Positions 45,615 through 56,629 are shown, counted from the first letter of the stretch. The stretch is DNA of 64,000 nucleotides from Paracoccus maritimus (GCF_025195095.1 NZ_JANAVZ010000009.1:1-64000), one strand, 5' to 3'. Notes: a model not told the origin generated them from the sequence alone. Made by a program: numbers and translations.

Positions 45615-46711
45615 ACAGAATTTTTGTCATCTTGCTGATGCTTCTGCTGCCCGCAAATCTTGCGGCGGCACCGGTTCGGGTCAAGGATCTTGCCGATTTT
45701 GATGGCGTCCGGGGAAATGACCTTGTCGGCTATGGCCTGGTGGTAGGCCTGGATGGGACCGGCGACGGGTTTCGGAACGCACCTTTCACCGAGGAAATGC
45801 TGGCGAGCCTGCTGGAACGGCTGGGTGTCAACGTGACCGACGACGCGTTGCGTTCAAAAAACGTCGCCGCCGTTGTCGTCACGGCGACGTTGCCGCCCTT
45901 TGCCCGTTCGGGCAGTCGGATCGATGTGAGTGTGTCGACGATCGGCGATGCCAAAAGCCTGCTTGGCGGTACATTGGTGATGACCCCCCTGAAGGCTGCG
46001 GACGGAAATATTTACGCTGTCGCGCAAGGGTCGATCATTGCTGGCGGCGTGTCGATTTCGGGCGAGGCAGCGCGGGTCGTCCAGGGTGTTCCAACGGCTG
46101 GATCGATCCCGGTTGGCGCCCGGGTCGAGCGCGAGGTCGAGTTCGACTTTGCAGAGGTGCAGAACATTCGCATCGCGCTGCGCAATGCCGATTTCACCAC
46201 CGCAACGCGCATCGAGGATGCGATAAATCGTGATTTCAATCGGCGTTTGGCGATCACTCAGGACAGCGGCACCGTCGTGGTCGAATTTCGTGAACTGGGC
46301 GACGTCAATCCCGCGCGGGTTGTCGGCCGGATCGAAAACCTGCTGATCGAACCAGAGGACCGTGCGAAGGTTGTGATCGATCACAAGGCCGGGACGATCG
46401 TGATGGGAGAGCGGGTTCGTATTTCTCGCGTCGCGGTATCGCAGGGCAGCCTGACGTTGCGTGTCAGCGAAGCGCCGGAGGTGTCGCAGCCCAATCCGTT
46501 CGCGGAAGGCGAGACGGTGACCGTGCCCCGCACCTTCGCCGAACTGCGCGAGGAACCAGGGATCGGATTTGCGGAAGTTGCCGGAAACACATCGCTGAGC
46601 GATCTTGTCGAAGGGCTGAACGCCCTGGGAGTAAGGCCGAGGGACATGATTGATATTCTGAAGTCGATTCATGCCGCCGGTGCGCTTCATGCCGACCTGA
46701 TCGTGCAGTAG
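45611..46711 (+). CDS. flgI: Flagellar P-ring protein FlgI
   Basis: A 366-residue P-ring subunit made as a precursor with a cleavable signal of about 20 residues (ILLMLLLPANLAAA). The mature chain begins PVRVKDLADFDGVRGNDLVG and then YGLVVGLDGTGDGFRNAPFT, the family start. TVSTIGDAKSLLGGTLVMTP-like and VIDHKAGTIVMGERVRISRV segments follow. The subunits form the ring around the rod in the peptidoglycan layer. It starts at GTG 45611 inside the flgL stop (GTGA). The flgA and flgH genes usually near flgI are not in view downstream. Confidence 0.95.
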   Translation: MNRIFVILLMLLLPANLAAAPVRVKDLADFDGVRGNDLVGYGLVVGLDGTGDGFRNAPFTEEMLASLLERLGVNVTDDALRSKNVAAVVVTATLPPFARSGSRIDVSVSTIGDAKSLLGGTLVMTPLKAADGNIYAVAQGSIIAGGVSISGEAARVVQGVPTAGSIPVGARVEREVEFDFAEVQNIRIALRNADFTTATRIEDAINRDFNRRLAITQDSGTVVVEFRELGDVNPARVVGRIENLLIEPEDRAKVVIDHKAGTIVMGERVRISRVAVSQGSLTLRVSEAPEVSQPNPFAEGETVTVPRTFAELREEPGIGFAEVAGNTSLSDLVEGLNALGVRPRDMIDILKSIHAAGALHADLIVQ

Positions 46712-46899
46712 CTATTCGCAGGGTCAGGGCGTTCGCAAACGTTTTCTGGTGCTGCCGTCAATGGGCCTCTCGCATGGCAAAAGATTCGCTGCTGCCGAGA
46801 ATGTGACGTTACCCAAGGGCTTAGCTGGGCGGCCCACCGCGCCCTGCGACCGATCCGGGTCGGGCTGATGATGCGTGGATCGAGGAGCCCTTGCCGATC

Positions 46900-47925
46900 C
46901 TAGGTGTTCAGGTCGAGAGGCTGGGCCTGAATGGGATCGGACAAATGGCCGCGCCGCCATGCTTCGGGTGTCGTGCTGGTTCGGTCCTTGAAGATGCGGA
47001 TTAGATGCGAGGCATCGCAAAAACCGGTTTCGGCGGCGATCTGACTGATCGTGCGGTCGTCCCGCATCAGAAGCAATCGGACCTGAGACAGGCGGACCAA
47101 CAGGAACGCTTCGGCCGGCGGCAGTCCCAGAGAATTGTTGAAGTGCCGTTCCAGCTTGCGTCGGCTGACCCCTAGCCGGTCAACGACCTGGGCGACACTT
47201 GGCGGGACGTCCATGTTCTGCTGCAGGATCAGCAGCGCCCGCCGTACCAGCGGATCGTCCGATTTCAGCTCCAACGGCAGTCCGGGTTGCGGATCGTCGG
47301 CTGCCATTGCCTCATCGATGATCATGATGTGCAGGCTTTTCTGTGCAGCCGCCTTGCCGATATGGCGATCGACCAGAAATGCGGCCAGATGCGCCGAACT
47401 TGCACCGCCCGAACAGGTCAGCCTGTCGCGGTCCACCACGAAGATGCGGTCAGACACCGGATGCAGCCCGTCGAACTGTTCCAGGAAGTCGTCGTGGTGG
47501 AACCAGCTGACGCAGCATCGATAGCCCTGCATCAGCCCTGCGCGGTGCAGGATGAACGCGCCTGTGCAGACGCCGACCAGGGGCACGCCCTGTCTTGCCG
47601 CCTCATGCAGGAATGCCGCGTAATCTGGCGGGATACGGGCGATTTCGTCCATCAACCCGCCGACCACCACGATGTAGTCGAAGCGCGAGGGATCGCCCAG
47701 CCTCTCGTCGGCGCTGATCGCCACGCCGCAGCTAGAGCGGACCGGATCGCGGTTGGTCCCGATGACCTGCCACGTGCAGCGAATCGGGCGCGATCTGTCG
47801 CCCTCGTCCGCAGCCAAACGAAGCACATCCACGAAATTTGCAAAGGCGGACAGGGTGAACCTTCGGGCCAGCAGAAAGCCGACCCGCAATCGGGGAGTGT
47901 CAGGTGGGGCGGTCGCGTCGCGCAT
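46900..47925 (-). CDS. GlxA-type transcriptional regulator (AraC family with DJ-1/PfpI domain)
   Basis: A 341-residue regulator. The N-terminal DJ-1/PfpI-like domain (about 1-190) contains [10 protein letters not shown] and [16 protein letters not shown], with the nucleophile-elbow Cys position occupied. The C-terminal AraC domain (about 220-330) has two helix-turn-helix motifs: [19 protein letters not shown] and [20 protein letters not shown]. GbdR and CdhR regulators of betaine and carnitine catabolism have this build. It is transcribed divergently from soxB, 102 bases away, so it most likely controls the sarcosine oxidase operon, perhaps in answer to glycine betaine, dimethylglycine or sarcosine. 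Confidence 0.88.
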   Translation of the reverse strand: MRDATAPPDTPRLRVGFLLARRFTLSAFANFVDVLRLAADEGDRSRPIRCTWQVIGTNRDPVRSSCGVAISADERLGDPSRFDYIVVVGGLMDEIARIPPDYAAFLHEAARQGVPLVGVCTGAFILHRAGLMQGYRCCVSWFHHDDFLEQFDGLHPVSDRIFVVDRDRLTCSGGASSAHLAAFLVDRHIGKAAAQKSLHIMIIDEAMAADDPQPGLPLELKSDDPLVRRALLILQQNMDVPPSVAQVVDRLGVSRRKLERHFNNSLGLPPAEAFLLVRLSQVRLLLMRDDRTISQIAAETGFCDASHLIRIFKDRTSTTPEAWRRGHLSDPIQAQPLDLNT

Positions 47926-48027
47926 GGCGCAAATGTAACATCAAAAAGACGCAACCATCCAGTTCTGACCTGGTCGCATCCTGCATTTTCCATCGATCAC
48001 AGGAATCGCCAAGCAAGGACAGGTGCC

Positions 48028-49281
48028 ATGACCCATTTTTCCGCCATGTCGCTGCTGAAGAACGCGCTGACCGGCCACAAGAACTGGCGCGAGCAATGGC
48101 CCGACAGTCAGCCCAAGGCCGAGTATGACGTGGTGATCGTGGGTGCGGGCGGACACGGTCTGGGCGCGGCCTATTACCTGGCCAAGGAACACGGCATCAC
48201 CAATGTCGCGGTGATCGACAAAGGCTGGCTGGGTGGCGGCAATACCGGGCGGAACACGACCATCATCAGATCGAACTATCTTTATGATGAAAGCGCACGG
48301 CTGTTCGATCACGCGCTGGATCTGTGGGACAACCTGTCCCAGGAACTGAACTACAACGTCATGTATTCCAAGCGCGGCGTGATGATGCTGGCGCATAACG
48401 TCCATGACGTGCAGTCCTTTCAGCGCCACATCCATGCCAACCGTCTGAACGGCGTCGACAACCGCTGGCTGACCAAGGAAGAGGCGAAGGCCTTCTGTCC
48501 GCCGCTGAACATCAGCCCCGATGCCCGTTACCCGGTCATGGGCGCGGCACTTCAGATGCGCGCTGGCACGGCACGCCACGACGCGGTGGCCTGGGGCTAT
48601 GCCCGTGCGGCAGCGGCGCGGGGCGTGGACATCATCCAGAACTGCCCGGTCACCTCGATCCGTCGCGGCCCCGACGGCGCGGTGATCGGGGTCGAGACCG
48701 CCAAGGGCTTTATCAGAGCCAAGAAGGTGGCCGTCTCGGCGGCCGGTCATACCAGCGTGGTGATGGACACAGCGGGCGTCCGGATGCCGTTGGAAAGCTA
48801 TCCGCTGCAGGCACTGGTCAGTGAGCCGGTGAAGCCGATCTTCCCCTGCGTGGTGATGTCCAACACCGTCCACGCCTATATCAGCCAGTCTGACAAGGGC
48901 GAGTTGGTGATTGGATCGGGCACCGACCAGTATACCAGCTACAGCCAGCGTGGCGGATTGCCGCTGATCGAACATACCGTCGCCGCAATCTGCGAGGTGT
49001 TCCCGATCTTCACCCGCATGCGGATGCTGCGCAAATGGGGCGGCATCGTCGATGTGACGCCGGACCGGTCCGCTATCCTCGGCAAGACGCCGGTCAAGGG
49101 GCTTTACGTCAACTGCGGCTGGGGCACCGGCGGCTTCAAGGCGACGCCCGGCGCCGCGCATACGCTGGCCTGGACCGTCGCCAAGGACGAGCCGCATCCG
49201 ATCAACGCGCCATTCACCCTGGAACGTTTCACCACCGGCCGGCTGATCGACGAAGCCGCCGCCGCCGCCGTCGCGCATTGA
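48028..49281 (+). CDS. soxB: Sarcosine oxidase beta subunit
   Basis: A 417-residue flavoprotein subunit of heterotetrameric sarcosine oxidase, which oxidises sarcosine to glycine and passes the methyl to tetrahydrofolate. It starts at ATG 48028 after a weak AAGGACAGG. The FAD-binding fold is at 33-60 ([20 protein letters not shown]). His184 in [12 protein letters not shown] sits in the region that holds covalent FMN in the Corynebacterium enzyme. [16 protein letters not shown] near the end is the C-terminal flavin contact. It is the first gene of the operon. Confidence 0.95.
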   Translation: MTHFSAMSLLKNALTGHKNWREQWPDSQPKAEYDVVIVGAGGHGLGAAYYLAKEHGITNVAVIDKGWLGGGNTGRNTTIIRSNYLYDESARLFDHALDLWDNLSQELNYNVMYSKRGVMMLAHNVHDVQSFQRHIHANRLNGVDNRWLTKEEAKAFCPPLNISPDARYPVMGAALQMRAGTARHDAVAWGYARAAAARGVDIIQNCPVTSIRRGPDGAVIGVETAKGFIRAKKVAVSAAGHTSVVMDTAGVRMPLESYPLQALVSEPVKPIFPCVVMSNTVHAYISQSDKGELVIGSGTDQYTSYSQRGGLPLIEHTVAAICEVFPIFTRMRMLRKWGGIVDVTPDRSAILGKTPVKGLYVNCGWGTGGFKATPGAAHTLAWTVAKDEPHPINAPFTLERFTTGRLIDEAAAAAVAH

Positions 49282-49293
49282 GGAGCAAGAGAC

Positions 49294-49593
49294 ATGCTGC
49301 TGATCCACTGCCCCTATTGTGACGAAACCCTGCCCGAACTGGAATTCGCTTATGCCGGCGAGGCGCATATCGCCCGCCCGGTCGATCCCTCGGCGCTGTC
49401 CGACGAGGAATGGCGCGACTTCCTGTTCATCCGCACCAATGCACGCGGCACGCATTTCGAACGCTGGCGCCATATCCATGGCTGCGCGCGGTTCTTCAAT
49501 GCGGCGCGGGATACTGTCACAGACCGCTTCCTCGTGACCTACAAGGCGGGCGAGTCCCGCCCCGACCTGACCGTGAAGGAGTCCGCAGAATGA
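49294..49593 (+). CDS. soxD: Sarcosine oxidase delta subunit
   Basis: A 99-residue zinc subunit. IHCPYCDETLPELEFAYAGE opens with a CPYC pair at 7-10, and RHIHGCARFFNAARD supplies the later His and Cys ligands. It stabilises the heterotetramer. It begins 12 bases after soxB behind GAGGAGCAAG, and its stop overlaps the soxA start (ATGA). Confidence 0.95.
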   Translation: MLLIHCPYCDETLPELEFAYAGEAHIARPVDPSALSDEEWRDFLFIRTNARGTHFERWRHIHGCARFFNAARDTVTDRFLVTYKAGESRPDLTVKESAE

Positions 49594-52574
49594 GCCGCTA
49601 CCGCATCCCCGGACATGGACGCGTCGATCACGGTGCGCCGGTCAGCTTTATCTTCGACGGCAAGACCTATCAGGGTCTGCGCGGCGATACGGTGGCGTCG
49701 GCACTGCTGGCCAATGGCGTGCATCTGATGGGTCGGTCGTTCAAGTATCATCGCCCGCGTGGCACGGTGACGGCGGGTTCGGAAGAACCCAACGCGCTGA
49801 TCGGCACGTCGCGCGGTCCCGGTCGGTTCGAGCCCAATACCCGTGCCACCGTGCAGGAATTGCGCAAGGGGCTGGTCACCGAAAGCCAGAACAAATGGCC
49901 GCGCCTGTCCTTTGACATCGGCGCGATCAATGACCGTGCCTATATGCTGTTTTCGGCCGGGTTCTACTACAAGACCTTCATGTGGCCGAAATCCTTCTGG
50001 GACAAGGTCTACGAGCCGTTCATCCGCAGCGCCGCCGGACTGGGAAAATCGCCGACCGAGAACGACCCCGACCGCTATGCCGCGCGCTATCTGCACACTG
50101 ATCTGCTGATCGTCGGCGGCGGTCCGGCCGGGATCGCGTCGGCGCTGGTCGCGGCGAAATCGGGCGCGCGCGTCGTGCTGGTCGACGAGAACCCGGAGAT
50201 GGGCGGCGCGTTGCTGTCCGATCCCTCGGTGATGATCGACGGGGCGCCCGCATGGGAATGGCTGGACACCAGCCTGACCGAACTGCGCGCGGCGGGCGTC
50301 AGGCTGATGACCCGCACCACGGCCATCGGATATTATCACCAGAACTTCGTGGGTCTGTGCGAACGCCTGACCGACCACCTCGACACGCCGCCTGCGGATG
50401 CGCCGCGAGAACGCATGTGGCGCGTGCGTGCCGATCAGGTGGTTCTGGCGCAGGGCGCGCTGGAAAAGCCGCTTGTGTTCGACGGCAATGATCGTCCGGG
50501 CGTCATGCTGGCCGGATCTGCCCAGACCTATCTGAACCGCTATGGCGTGCGCGTGGGCGACAATCCGGCCGTGCTGACCTGCCATGACAGCGCGTATCAT
50601 GCCGCCTTCGATCTGGCCGATGCGGGCAGCAGGATCGCGGCCATCATCGATACGCGCCGCGATGTTCGTCCCGACCTGACGGATGCAGCCGCGCAGCGCG
50701 GCATCCGCGTGATGCAGGGCCACACGGCGACCGGCACCAAGGGCCGGCTGCGCATCAAGTCGGTGCGGGTCAATCCGGTGCAGGACGACGCGGTCGGCAA
50801 GCCGGTCGAGATCGCCTGCGACGCGCTGTTGATGTCGGGCGGCTGGACACCGTCGCTGCATCTCTTCTCGCATACCAAGGGTTCGCTGGCCTGGGATGCC
50901 GACAGCAACACCTTCCTGCCCGACCGCAGGACCGAGGCCTGCCAGATCGCCGGCGCCGGACGCGGGTTGTGGGGCTTTGGCCCGGTTCTTGAAGACGGGG
51001 TGAACGCCGGTCTGGCCGCCATCGAGGCACTGTCGCGCAGCGGCAATCCGCGCGATCTGCCTGTACAGAATGATCGCCTCGGCACAGGTGTCAGCCACAC
51101 GGAACTGCCGACCGATCTGTCGGCCGGCAAGGCCAAGGCCTTTGTCGATTTCCAGAACGACGTGACCGCCAAGGATCTGCGGCTGGCGGTGCGCGAGGGC
51201 ATGCGCTCGATCGAACATGTCAAGCGTTATACCACCAACGGCATGGCGACCGATCAGGGCAAGATGTCGAACATCAACGGCTTGATGATCGCCGCCGACG
51301 CACTGGCAAAACAGCCGCCGCAGGTCGGTCTGACGACGTTCCGGCCGCCCTATACGCCGACCAGCTTCGGCGCCTTCGCGGGATATCTGCGCGGCCAGAC
51401 ATTCCAGCTGACCCGCACGACGCCGATCGACCCCTGGGCCGAGGCGAATGGCGCGGTCTTCGAACCTGTCGCGCAGTGGCGGCGCGGCTGGTATTTCCCG
51501 AAGCCCGGCGAGGACATGCACGCGGCCGTGGCCCGCGAATGTCGCGCGACGCGCGCCTCGGTCGGGATCTTCGACGCCTCGACGCTTGGCAAGATCGAGG
51601 TCGCGGGGCCCGATGCCGTCGAATTCATGAACCGCATGTACACCAACCCCTGGACCAAGCTGGCGCCGGGCCGTTGCCGCTATGGCCTGCTTCTGGGCGA
51701 GGACGGCTTCATCCGCGATGACGGCGTCATCGGGCGGCTGTCCAGCGATCTGTTCCACGTCACCACCACGACGGGCGGCGCCGCGCGGGTTCTGAACATG
51801 ATGGAGGATTACCTTCAGACAGAATGGCCCGATCTGAATGTCTGGCTGACCTCGACGACCGAGCAGTGGGCGACCGTTGCCCTGAACGGGCCGAACGCGC
51901 TGGCGCTGCTGAAGCCGCTGGTCGAAGGCGTGGACTGGGACGATTTCCCGCACATGTCCGTTGCCGAGTGCAGCGTGGCGGGTCTGCCCGCGCGGCTGTT
52001 TCGGCTGTCCTTCACCGGCGAGGTGGGGTTCGAGGTCAACGTGCCCGCACGTCACGGGCTGGCGCTGTGGACGGCGCTGATCGAGGCCGGCAAGCCCTAT
52101 GACATCTGCCCCTATGGCACCGAGGCGATGCATGTCCTGCGCGCCGAAAAGGGCTATATCATCGTGGGTCAGGACACCGATGGCACCGTCACGCCGCAGG
52201 ATGCGGGGCTGGACTGGGCGATCGGCAAGGCCAAGCCCGATTTCGTGGGCAAGCGGTCCTTGTCGCGTCCCGATATCGTCGCCAAGGGCCGCAAGCAGCT
52301 GGTCGGGTTGCTGACCGAGGATGGCAGCAAGCTGGAAGAAGGCGCGCAGATCGTGCTGGACCCGAACCAGCCCTTGCCGATGAAGATGGTTGGCCACGTC
52401 ACCTCGTCGTATGACTCTGCTGCGTTGGGCCATCCCATCGCCATGGCGGTGATCGAGGGCGGCCATGACCGGATGGGCGAGGTCGTCCACATCCCGATGC
52501 CCGACGGCGTGCGGCGTGCGCGGATCACCTCGACCGTGTTCTATGACCCGACGGGCGAACGGCTGAAGGCGTAA
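49590..52574 (+). CDS. soxA: Sarcosine oxidase alpha subunit
   Basis: A 994-residue subunit. Order: an N-terminal ferredoxin-like domain (about 1-90, SYKYHRPRG-type FKYHRPRGTVTAGSEEPNAL), an NAD(P)-binding/oxidoreductase domain from about 165 (LLIVGGGPAGIASALVAAKS), and a C-terminal GcvT-like domain (about 600-994) that binds tetrahydrofolate. RAEKGYIIVGQDTDGTVTPQ and DAGLDWAIGKAKPDFVGK are the GcvT core. Start ATG 49590 gives the family length and overlaps the soxD stop; longer frames upstream lie inside soxD. Confidence 0.96.
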   Translation: MSRYRIPGHGRVDHGAPVSFIFDGKTYQGLRGDTVASALLANGVHLMGRSFKYHRPRGTVTAGSEEPNALIGTSRGPGRFEPNTRATVQELRKGLVTESQNKWPRLSFDIGAINDRAYMLFSAGFYYKTFMWPKSFWDKVYEPFIRSAAGLGKSPTENDPDRYAARYLHTDLLIVGGGPAGIASALVAAKSGARVVLVDENPEMGGALLSDPSVMIDGAPAWEWLDTSLTELRAAGVRLMTRTTAIGYYHQNFVGLCERLTDHLDTPPADAPRERMWRVRADQVVLAQGALEKPLVFDGNDRPGVMLAGSAQTYLNRYGVRVGDNPAVLTCHDSAYHAAFDLADAGSRIAAIIDTRRDVRPDLTDAAAQRGIRVMQGHTATGTKGRLRIKSVRVNPVQDDAVGKPVEIACDALLMSGGWTPSLHLFSHTKGSLAWDADSNTFLPDRRTEACQIAGAGRGLWGFGPVLEDGVNAGLAAIEALSRSGNPRDLPVQNDRLGTGVSHTELPTDLSAGKAKAFVDFQNDVTAKDLRLAVREGMRSIEHVKRYTTNGMATDQGKMSNINGLMIAADALAKQPPQVGLTTFRPPYTPTSFGAFAGYLRGQTFQLTRTTPIDPWAEANGAVFEPVAQWRRGWYFPKPGEDMHAAVARECRATRASVGIFDASTLGKIEVAGPDAVEFMNRMYTNPWTKLAPGRCRYGLLLGEDGFIRDDGVIGRLSSDLFHVTTTTGGAARVLNMMEDYLQTEWPDLNVWLTSTTEQWATVALNGPNALALLKPLVEGVDWDDFPHMSVAECSVAGLPARLFRLSFTGEVGFEVNVPARHGLALWTALIEAGKPYDICPYGTEAMHVLRAEKGYIIVGQDTDGTVTPQDAGLDWAIGKAKPDFVGKRSLSRPDIVAKGRKQLVGLLTEDGSKLEEGAQIVLDPNQPLPMKMVGHVTSSYDSAALGHPIAMAVIEGGHDRMGEVVHIPMPDGVRRARITSTVFYDPTGERLKA

Positions 52575-52584
52575 GGAGAGACCG

Positions 52585-53112
52585 ATGACGACACAGAAAC
52601 ACGACTTCGCCGCCCCGGTCCAGATCGAGGAACTGGCGCCTGCCGCACGGCTTTCGCTGCGCGTCCGCCCGGATCATCGCGCCGTATTGGCCGATGCGCT
52701 TGGGTTGGACCTGCCCGCGCGGATCGGCGATCGGGCGGCATCGGACGGACGCGAGGCGCTGTGCCTCGGCCCCGACGAATGGCTGATCCTTGCCCCCGAG
52801 GCTGCCGACCTGATCGCCGCGGCCGCTGCTGTCTATCCGACCGCGCCGCACAGCCTGACCGAGATCAGCGATCGCGAGATCACCCTGCATCTTTCCGGTC
52901 CATCGGTGCTGGACCTGCTGGCGACCTGCTGCCCCCGCGATGTCGGGGCGCTGGCCGTGGGGCGCGGCTGCCGCACCGTTTTTGACAGCGCGACCGTGAC
53001 CCTGTGGCGTGATGGCCCGGCCGTGTTCCGCATGGATGTCTGGCGCAGCTTCCTGCCTCATGTCCGCAACCTGATGGCGCTGGCCGAGGCCGAACTGGCC
53101 ACCGGACTGTGA
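52585..53112 (+). CDS. soxG: Sarcosine oxidase gamma subunit
   Basis: A 175-residue subunit of the heterotetramer. The conserved segment [14 protein letters not shown] near 55-70 and DISDRE-like [20 protein letters not shown] are typical, as is [19 protein letters not shown]. The ending [19 protein letters not shown] is usual. It is distantly related to GcvT. It starts 10 bases after soxA, behind AAGGAGAG, and glyA follows 29 bases later. Confidence 0.92.
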   Translation: MTTQKHDFAAPVQIEELAPAARLSLRVRPDHRAVLADALGLDLPARIGDRAASDGREALCLGPDEWLILAPEAADLIAAAAAVYPTAPHSLTEISDREITLHLSGPSVLDLLATCCPRDVGALAVGRGCRTVFDSATVTLWRDGPAVFRMDVWRSFLPHVRNLMALAEAELATGL

Positions 53113-53141
53113 TCCGCACCCAAATTCAACGGAGTTCCCCG

Positions 53142-54407
53142 ATGCTTGACACGAAGACGCCCGCCATTTCCGACGCCGCCATCGCCGCCGCCATCGGCCG
53201 CGAACTGGGCCGGCAGCAGGACCAGATCGAACTGATCGCATCCGAAAACATCGTCAGCCGCGATGTGCTGGCCGCGCAAGGCTCGGTGCTGACGAACAAA
53301 TATGCCGAAGGCTATCCCGGCAAGCGCTATTACGGTGGCTGCGAATTCGTGGACGAGGTCGAGGATATCGCCCGCGACCGCCTGAAACAGCTGTTCGGCG
53401 CGGGCTTCGTGAACGTCCAGCCGCATTCCGGCGCGCAGGCCAACCAGGCGGTGTTCCTGGCCCTGCTGAATCCCGGCGACAAGATCATGGGCCTGTCGCT
53501 GGCCCATGGTGGGCATCTGACGCATGGATCGCCGGTCACCATGTCGGGCAAATGGTTCGAGGTGGTGTCCTATGAGGTCGAAGAGGACAGCCACCTGATC
53601 GACATGGCAAAGGTCCGTGAAAAGGCGCTGGCCGAGCGTCCGAAACTGATCGTCGCCGGCGCCTCGGCCTATCCGCGCCAGATCGACTTTGCCGCCTTCC
53701 GCGCGATCGCAGACGAGGTCGGTGCCTGGCTGATGGTGGACATGGCTCATTACGCGGGGCTGATTGCGGCGGGCGAATACCCCGACCCGATCCCGCATGC
53801 CCATGTCACTACATCGACCACGCACAAGACCCTGCGCGGCCCTCGCGGTGGCATCATCCTGACCAATGACGAGGCGTTGGCGAAAAAACTGAACTCGGCG
53901 GTGTTCCCCGGCAATCAGGGCGGCCCGCTGATGCATGTGATTGCCGCCAAGGCCGTCGCCTTCGGCGAGGCCCTGCGCCCAGATTTCAAGGATTATGCCC
54001 GTCAGGTCATCGCAAATGCCCGCGCGCTGGCCGATACGCTGACCGAAGGCGGCGTCGGGATCGTATCGGGCGGCACCGACTGCCACATGGTACTGTGCGA
54101 CCTGCGTCCGTTGGGCGTGACCGGCAAGACTGCCGAAATCGCGCTGGAGCGTGCCGGCCTGACCTGCAACAAGAACGCCATCCCTTTCGATCCGGAAAAG
54201 CCCTTCGTGACCTCGGGCATCCGGCTTGGCAGTTCGGCCGGCACCACGCGCGGCTTCGGAGAGGCCGAGTTCCGCCAGATCGGCGCGATGATCCTGCGGG
54301 TGCTGCGCGCGCTGGCCGACAATGCAGACGGCGATGCGGAAACCGAGGCCGCGACGCGTGCCGAGGTAAAGGCGCTCTGCGACCGCTTCCCGATCTACGC
54401 GTCGTGA
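53142..54407 (+). CDS. glyA: Serine hydroxymethyltransferase
   Basis: A 421-residue PLP enzyme that converts glycine and 5,10-methylene-tetrahydrofolate to serine, and the reverse. ATG 53142 ([20 protein letters not shown]) gives the family length. The PLP lysine is in the motif [37 protein letters not shown] and [20 protein letters not shown] are complete. It is coupled to soxBDAG, so it takes up the glycine and C1 unit made by sarcosine oxidase. This is probably a pathway-specific copy. Confidence 0.96.
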   Translation: MLDTKTPAISDAAIAAAIGRELGRQQDQIELIASENIVSRDVLAAQGSVLTNKYAEGYPGKRYYGGCEFVDEVEDIARDRLKQLFGAGFVNVQPHSGAQANQAVFLALLNPGDKIMGLSLAHGGHLTHGSPVTMSGKWFEVVSYEVEEDSHLIDMAKVREKALAERPKLIVAGASAYPRQIDFAAFRAIADEVGAWLMVDMAHYAGLIAAGEYPDPIPHAHVTTSTTHKTLRGPRGGIILTNDEALAKKLNSAVFPGNQGGPLMHVIAAKAVAFGEALRPDFKDYARQVIANARALADTLTEGGVGIVSGGTDCHMVLCDLRPLGVTGKTAEIALERAGLTCNKNAIPFDPEKPFVTSGIRLGSSAGTTRGFGEAEFRQIGAMILRVLRALADNADGDAETEAATRAEVKALCDRFPIYAS

Positions 54408-54461
54408 TCTCGTGCCGCTGACCCGAGGCGGCGATGCCTTAGGAAGATCTGTCACCTGCAT

Positions 54462-54493
54462 GTCAACGGCCGCGAGCCCTCGCGGCCGTTGAC
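54462..54493 (+). terminator. Terminator of the sox-glyA operon
   Basis: GTCAACGGCCGCG (54462-54474) pairs with CGCGGCCGTTGAC (54481-54493) as a perfect 13-bp stem with an AGCCCT loop, 54 bases after the glyA stop. There is no T-run. Confidence 0.7.
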
Positions 54494-54691
54494 ACCATGA
54501 CCGGACATGCCCGGCCTTCTGCTGTCGCGGTGCGGGCGATCGGCTTGTCGATCCGGACGAACTTGCTTTGACTCTGACCGCGCGGGACGATACTGCGACG
54601 GATCGGCCGTCTCGGGGCGCTGGCCGGCATCGCCGTATCGACGGCACCGCGCCCCGATCCCGGCCCAAGGGCCCCTCAGCAGGCAGAATTG

Positions 54692-56629
54692 ATGACCCAG
54701 AACGACATAGCCGCCCCGCTTGCCACAGCCCTGGCCGAGAGGGGTTACACGACCTTGACCGCGGTGCAGCAGGCAGTGCTGGCGCCGGATGCGCGGGGGC
54801 GGGATCTTCTGGTGTCCGCACAGACCGGGTCGGGGAAGACCGTGGCATTCGGCATCGCGGCAGCCCCCGACCTTCTGGATGGCGGCGACGTGCTGCCCGA
54901 AGGCGATGCACCGCTGGCCCTTGCGATCGCGCCGACGCGCGAACTTGCGCTGCAGGTCGCGTCGGAACTGGATTGGCTGTATGCCGCCACCGGTGCGCGC
55001 ATCGCGACCTGCGTGGGCGGTATGGATTTTCGCACCGAACGGCGCGCGCTTGCCCGCGGTGCGCGGATCGTGGTCGGCACGCCCGGCCGTCTGCGCGATC
55101 ATATCGAACGTGGAAGCCTGGATTTGTCCGTGCTGCGCGTCGCGGTTCTGGACGAGGCCGACGAGATGCTGGACCTCGGCTTCCGCGAGGACCTGGAATT
55201 CATTTTGCAATCGGCACCGCAAAGTCGCCGCACCCTGATGTTTTCCGCGACGGTGCCCCCCGCGATCGAGAAGCTGGCCCGTGATTTTCAGCGTGACGGC
55301 CTGCGGGTCGCCGCGATGGGCGAGGCACGGCAGCATGGCGACATCGCCTATCGCGCCTTGTCGGTGACCGCACGCGACCGCGAGAACGCAATCTTCAACC
55401 TGCTGCGTTTCTACGAGGCGCGCACCGCCATCGTGTTCTGCAAGACACGTGCCAATGTGAACCATCTTCTGGCGCGCATGGGCAATCGCGGCTTTCGCGT
55501 CGTGTCCCTGTCGGGCGAATTGTCCCAGCAGGAACGGACCCATGCCCTGCAGGCGCTGCGTGACGGACGCGCGCGGGTCTGTATCGCGACCGACGTTGCC
55601 GCGCGCGGGATCGACCTGCCGGGGCTTGAACTGGTGATCCACGCGGATCTACCCAGCAATTCCGAAACGCTGCTGCATCGGTCCGGTCGAACCGGTCGTG
55701 CGGGGGCGAAGGGTGTGTCGGCGCTGATTGTTACGCCTGCGGATTACAAGAAGGCGCAGCGTCTTCTGCAGGGGGCCAAGGTCACGGCGGACTGGGGCAA
55801 GGCGCCGTCCGCCGACGAGGTCAGGGCGCGCGACGATCTGCGCATGCTTGATCATCCGGCCCTCAGCGCGACGCTGGAAGATACGGTGATCGCGCAGGAC
55901 CTGCTGGCGCGGGTCGGGGCCGAGCAGGTCGCGGCAGCCTTCGTGCAATTGTGGCGCGAGGGTCGTCCGCCGCCCGAGGAACTGACCGATGCCCCGCCGC
56001 CGTCCAGCGCCGCGCCCCGCGCACCCCGCGAATTCGGCGCGGCGGTCTGGTTCGCGCTTTCGGTCGGTCATACCGGTCGGGCCGAGGCGCGCTGGCTGCT
56101 GCCCAAGCTGTGCGAGGCGGGCGGCATCACCCGTGATGCCATCGGCGCCATCCGCGTTCGCGAAAACGAAACCTATGTCCAGATCGCCACCGGCGAGGCA
56201 TCCCGCTTTGGCGACGGGTTGGAGGTCGAACCCGGCCTGTCGATGACGCGTCTGGCGACCGAGCCGGATCTTGAACGCCGGTCGCCCACCGCCAAGCCAC
56301 GCACCGGAAAGCCCGCGCGCGCGAAACCTGCGCCAATCCCCGCGAAGGCCGCGGAGGATCGCGATCAGGCCAAACCTGCCGCGCCAAAGCCTGCAAAGTC
56401 CGAGGCACCAAAGCCCCGTACGACGAAAAAGCCTGCGCCTGCGCCGCGCGATCCGTCGAAGAAGGTCCATGCACCTCGCAAGGACGCCGCAACCCAAGGC
56501 GACAAGCCAAAGGGATCAAAGGGCAAGAACAAGGGCAAACCGGGTGCCGCTGCCAGACCTGGCAAGCCCGTCCCACGTGCAGCCCGCGGTGGTGGTGCGG
56601 TGCCGCGTCGTCCGAAGGGTGGCAGGTAG
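54692..56629 (+). CDS. DEAD-box RNA helicase, DbpA-like
   Basis: A 645-residue helicase from ATG 54692. Core 1 has the Q-type YTTLTAVQQAVLAP, Walker A SAQTGSGKT, PTRELALQV, DEADEMLDLG (motif II) and SATVPP. Core 2 has CIATDVAARGIDLPG and HRSGRTGRAG. A DbpA-type RNA-binding domain follows (about 450-520, GAAVWFALSVGHTGRAEARW). A long basic Lys/Pro/Ala-rich tail (about 535-645) is disordered. It probably acts in ribosome assembly. TTGACT (54568-54573) with a 17-base spacer before TACTGC is a weak promoter candidate upstream. Confidence 0.88.
   Translation: MTQNDIAAPLATALAERGYTTLTAVQQAVLAPDARGRDLLVSAQTGSGKTVAFGIAAAPDLLDGGDVLPEGDAPLALAIAPTRELALQVASELDWLYAATGARIATCVGGMDFRTERRALARGARIVVGTPGRLRDHIERGSLDLSVLRVAVLDEADEMLDLGFREDLEFILQSAPQSRRTLMFSATVPPAIEKLARDFQRDGLRVAAMGEARQHGDIAYRALSVTARDRENAIFNLLRFYEARTAIVFCKTRANVNHLLARMGNRGFRVVSLSGELSQQERTHALQALRDGRARVCIATDVAARGIDLPGLELVIHADLPSNSETLLHRSGRTGRAGAKGVSALIVTPADYKKAQRLLQGAKVTADWGKAPSADEVRARDDLRMLDHPALSATLEDTVIAQDLLARVGAEQVAAAFVQLWREGRPPPEELTDAPPPSSAAPRAPREFGAAVWFALSVGHTGRAEARWLLPKLCEAGGITRDAIGAIRVRENETYVQIATGEASRFGDGLEVEPGLSMTRLATEPDLERRSPTAKPRTGKPARAKPAPIPAKAAEDRDQAKPAAPKPAKSEAPKPRTTKKPAPAPRDPSKKVHAPRKDAATQGDKPKGSKGKNKGKPGAAARPGKPVPRAARGGGAVPRRPKGGR

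Noticed and set aside
49539..52490. Minus-strand open frame of over 900 codons opposite soxA
   Set aside because: It is a composition shadow of soxA. It has no motifs and its amino-acid content is typical of antisense frames in GC-rich genes.
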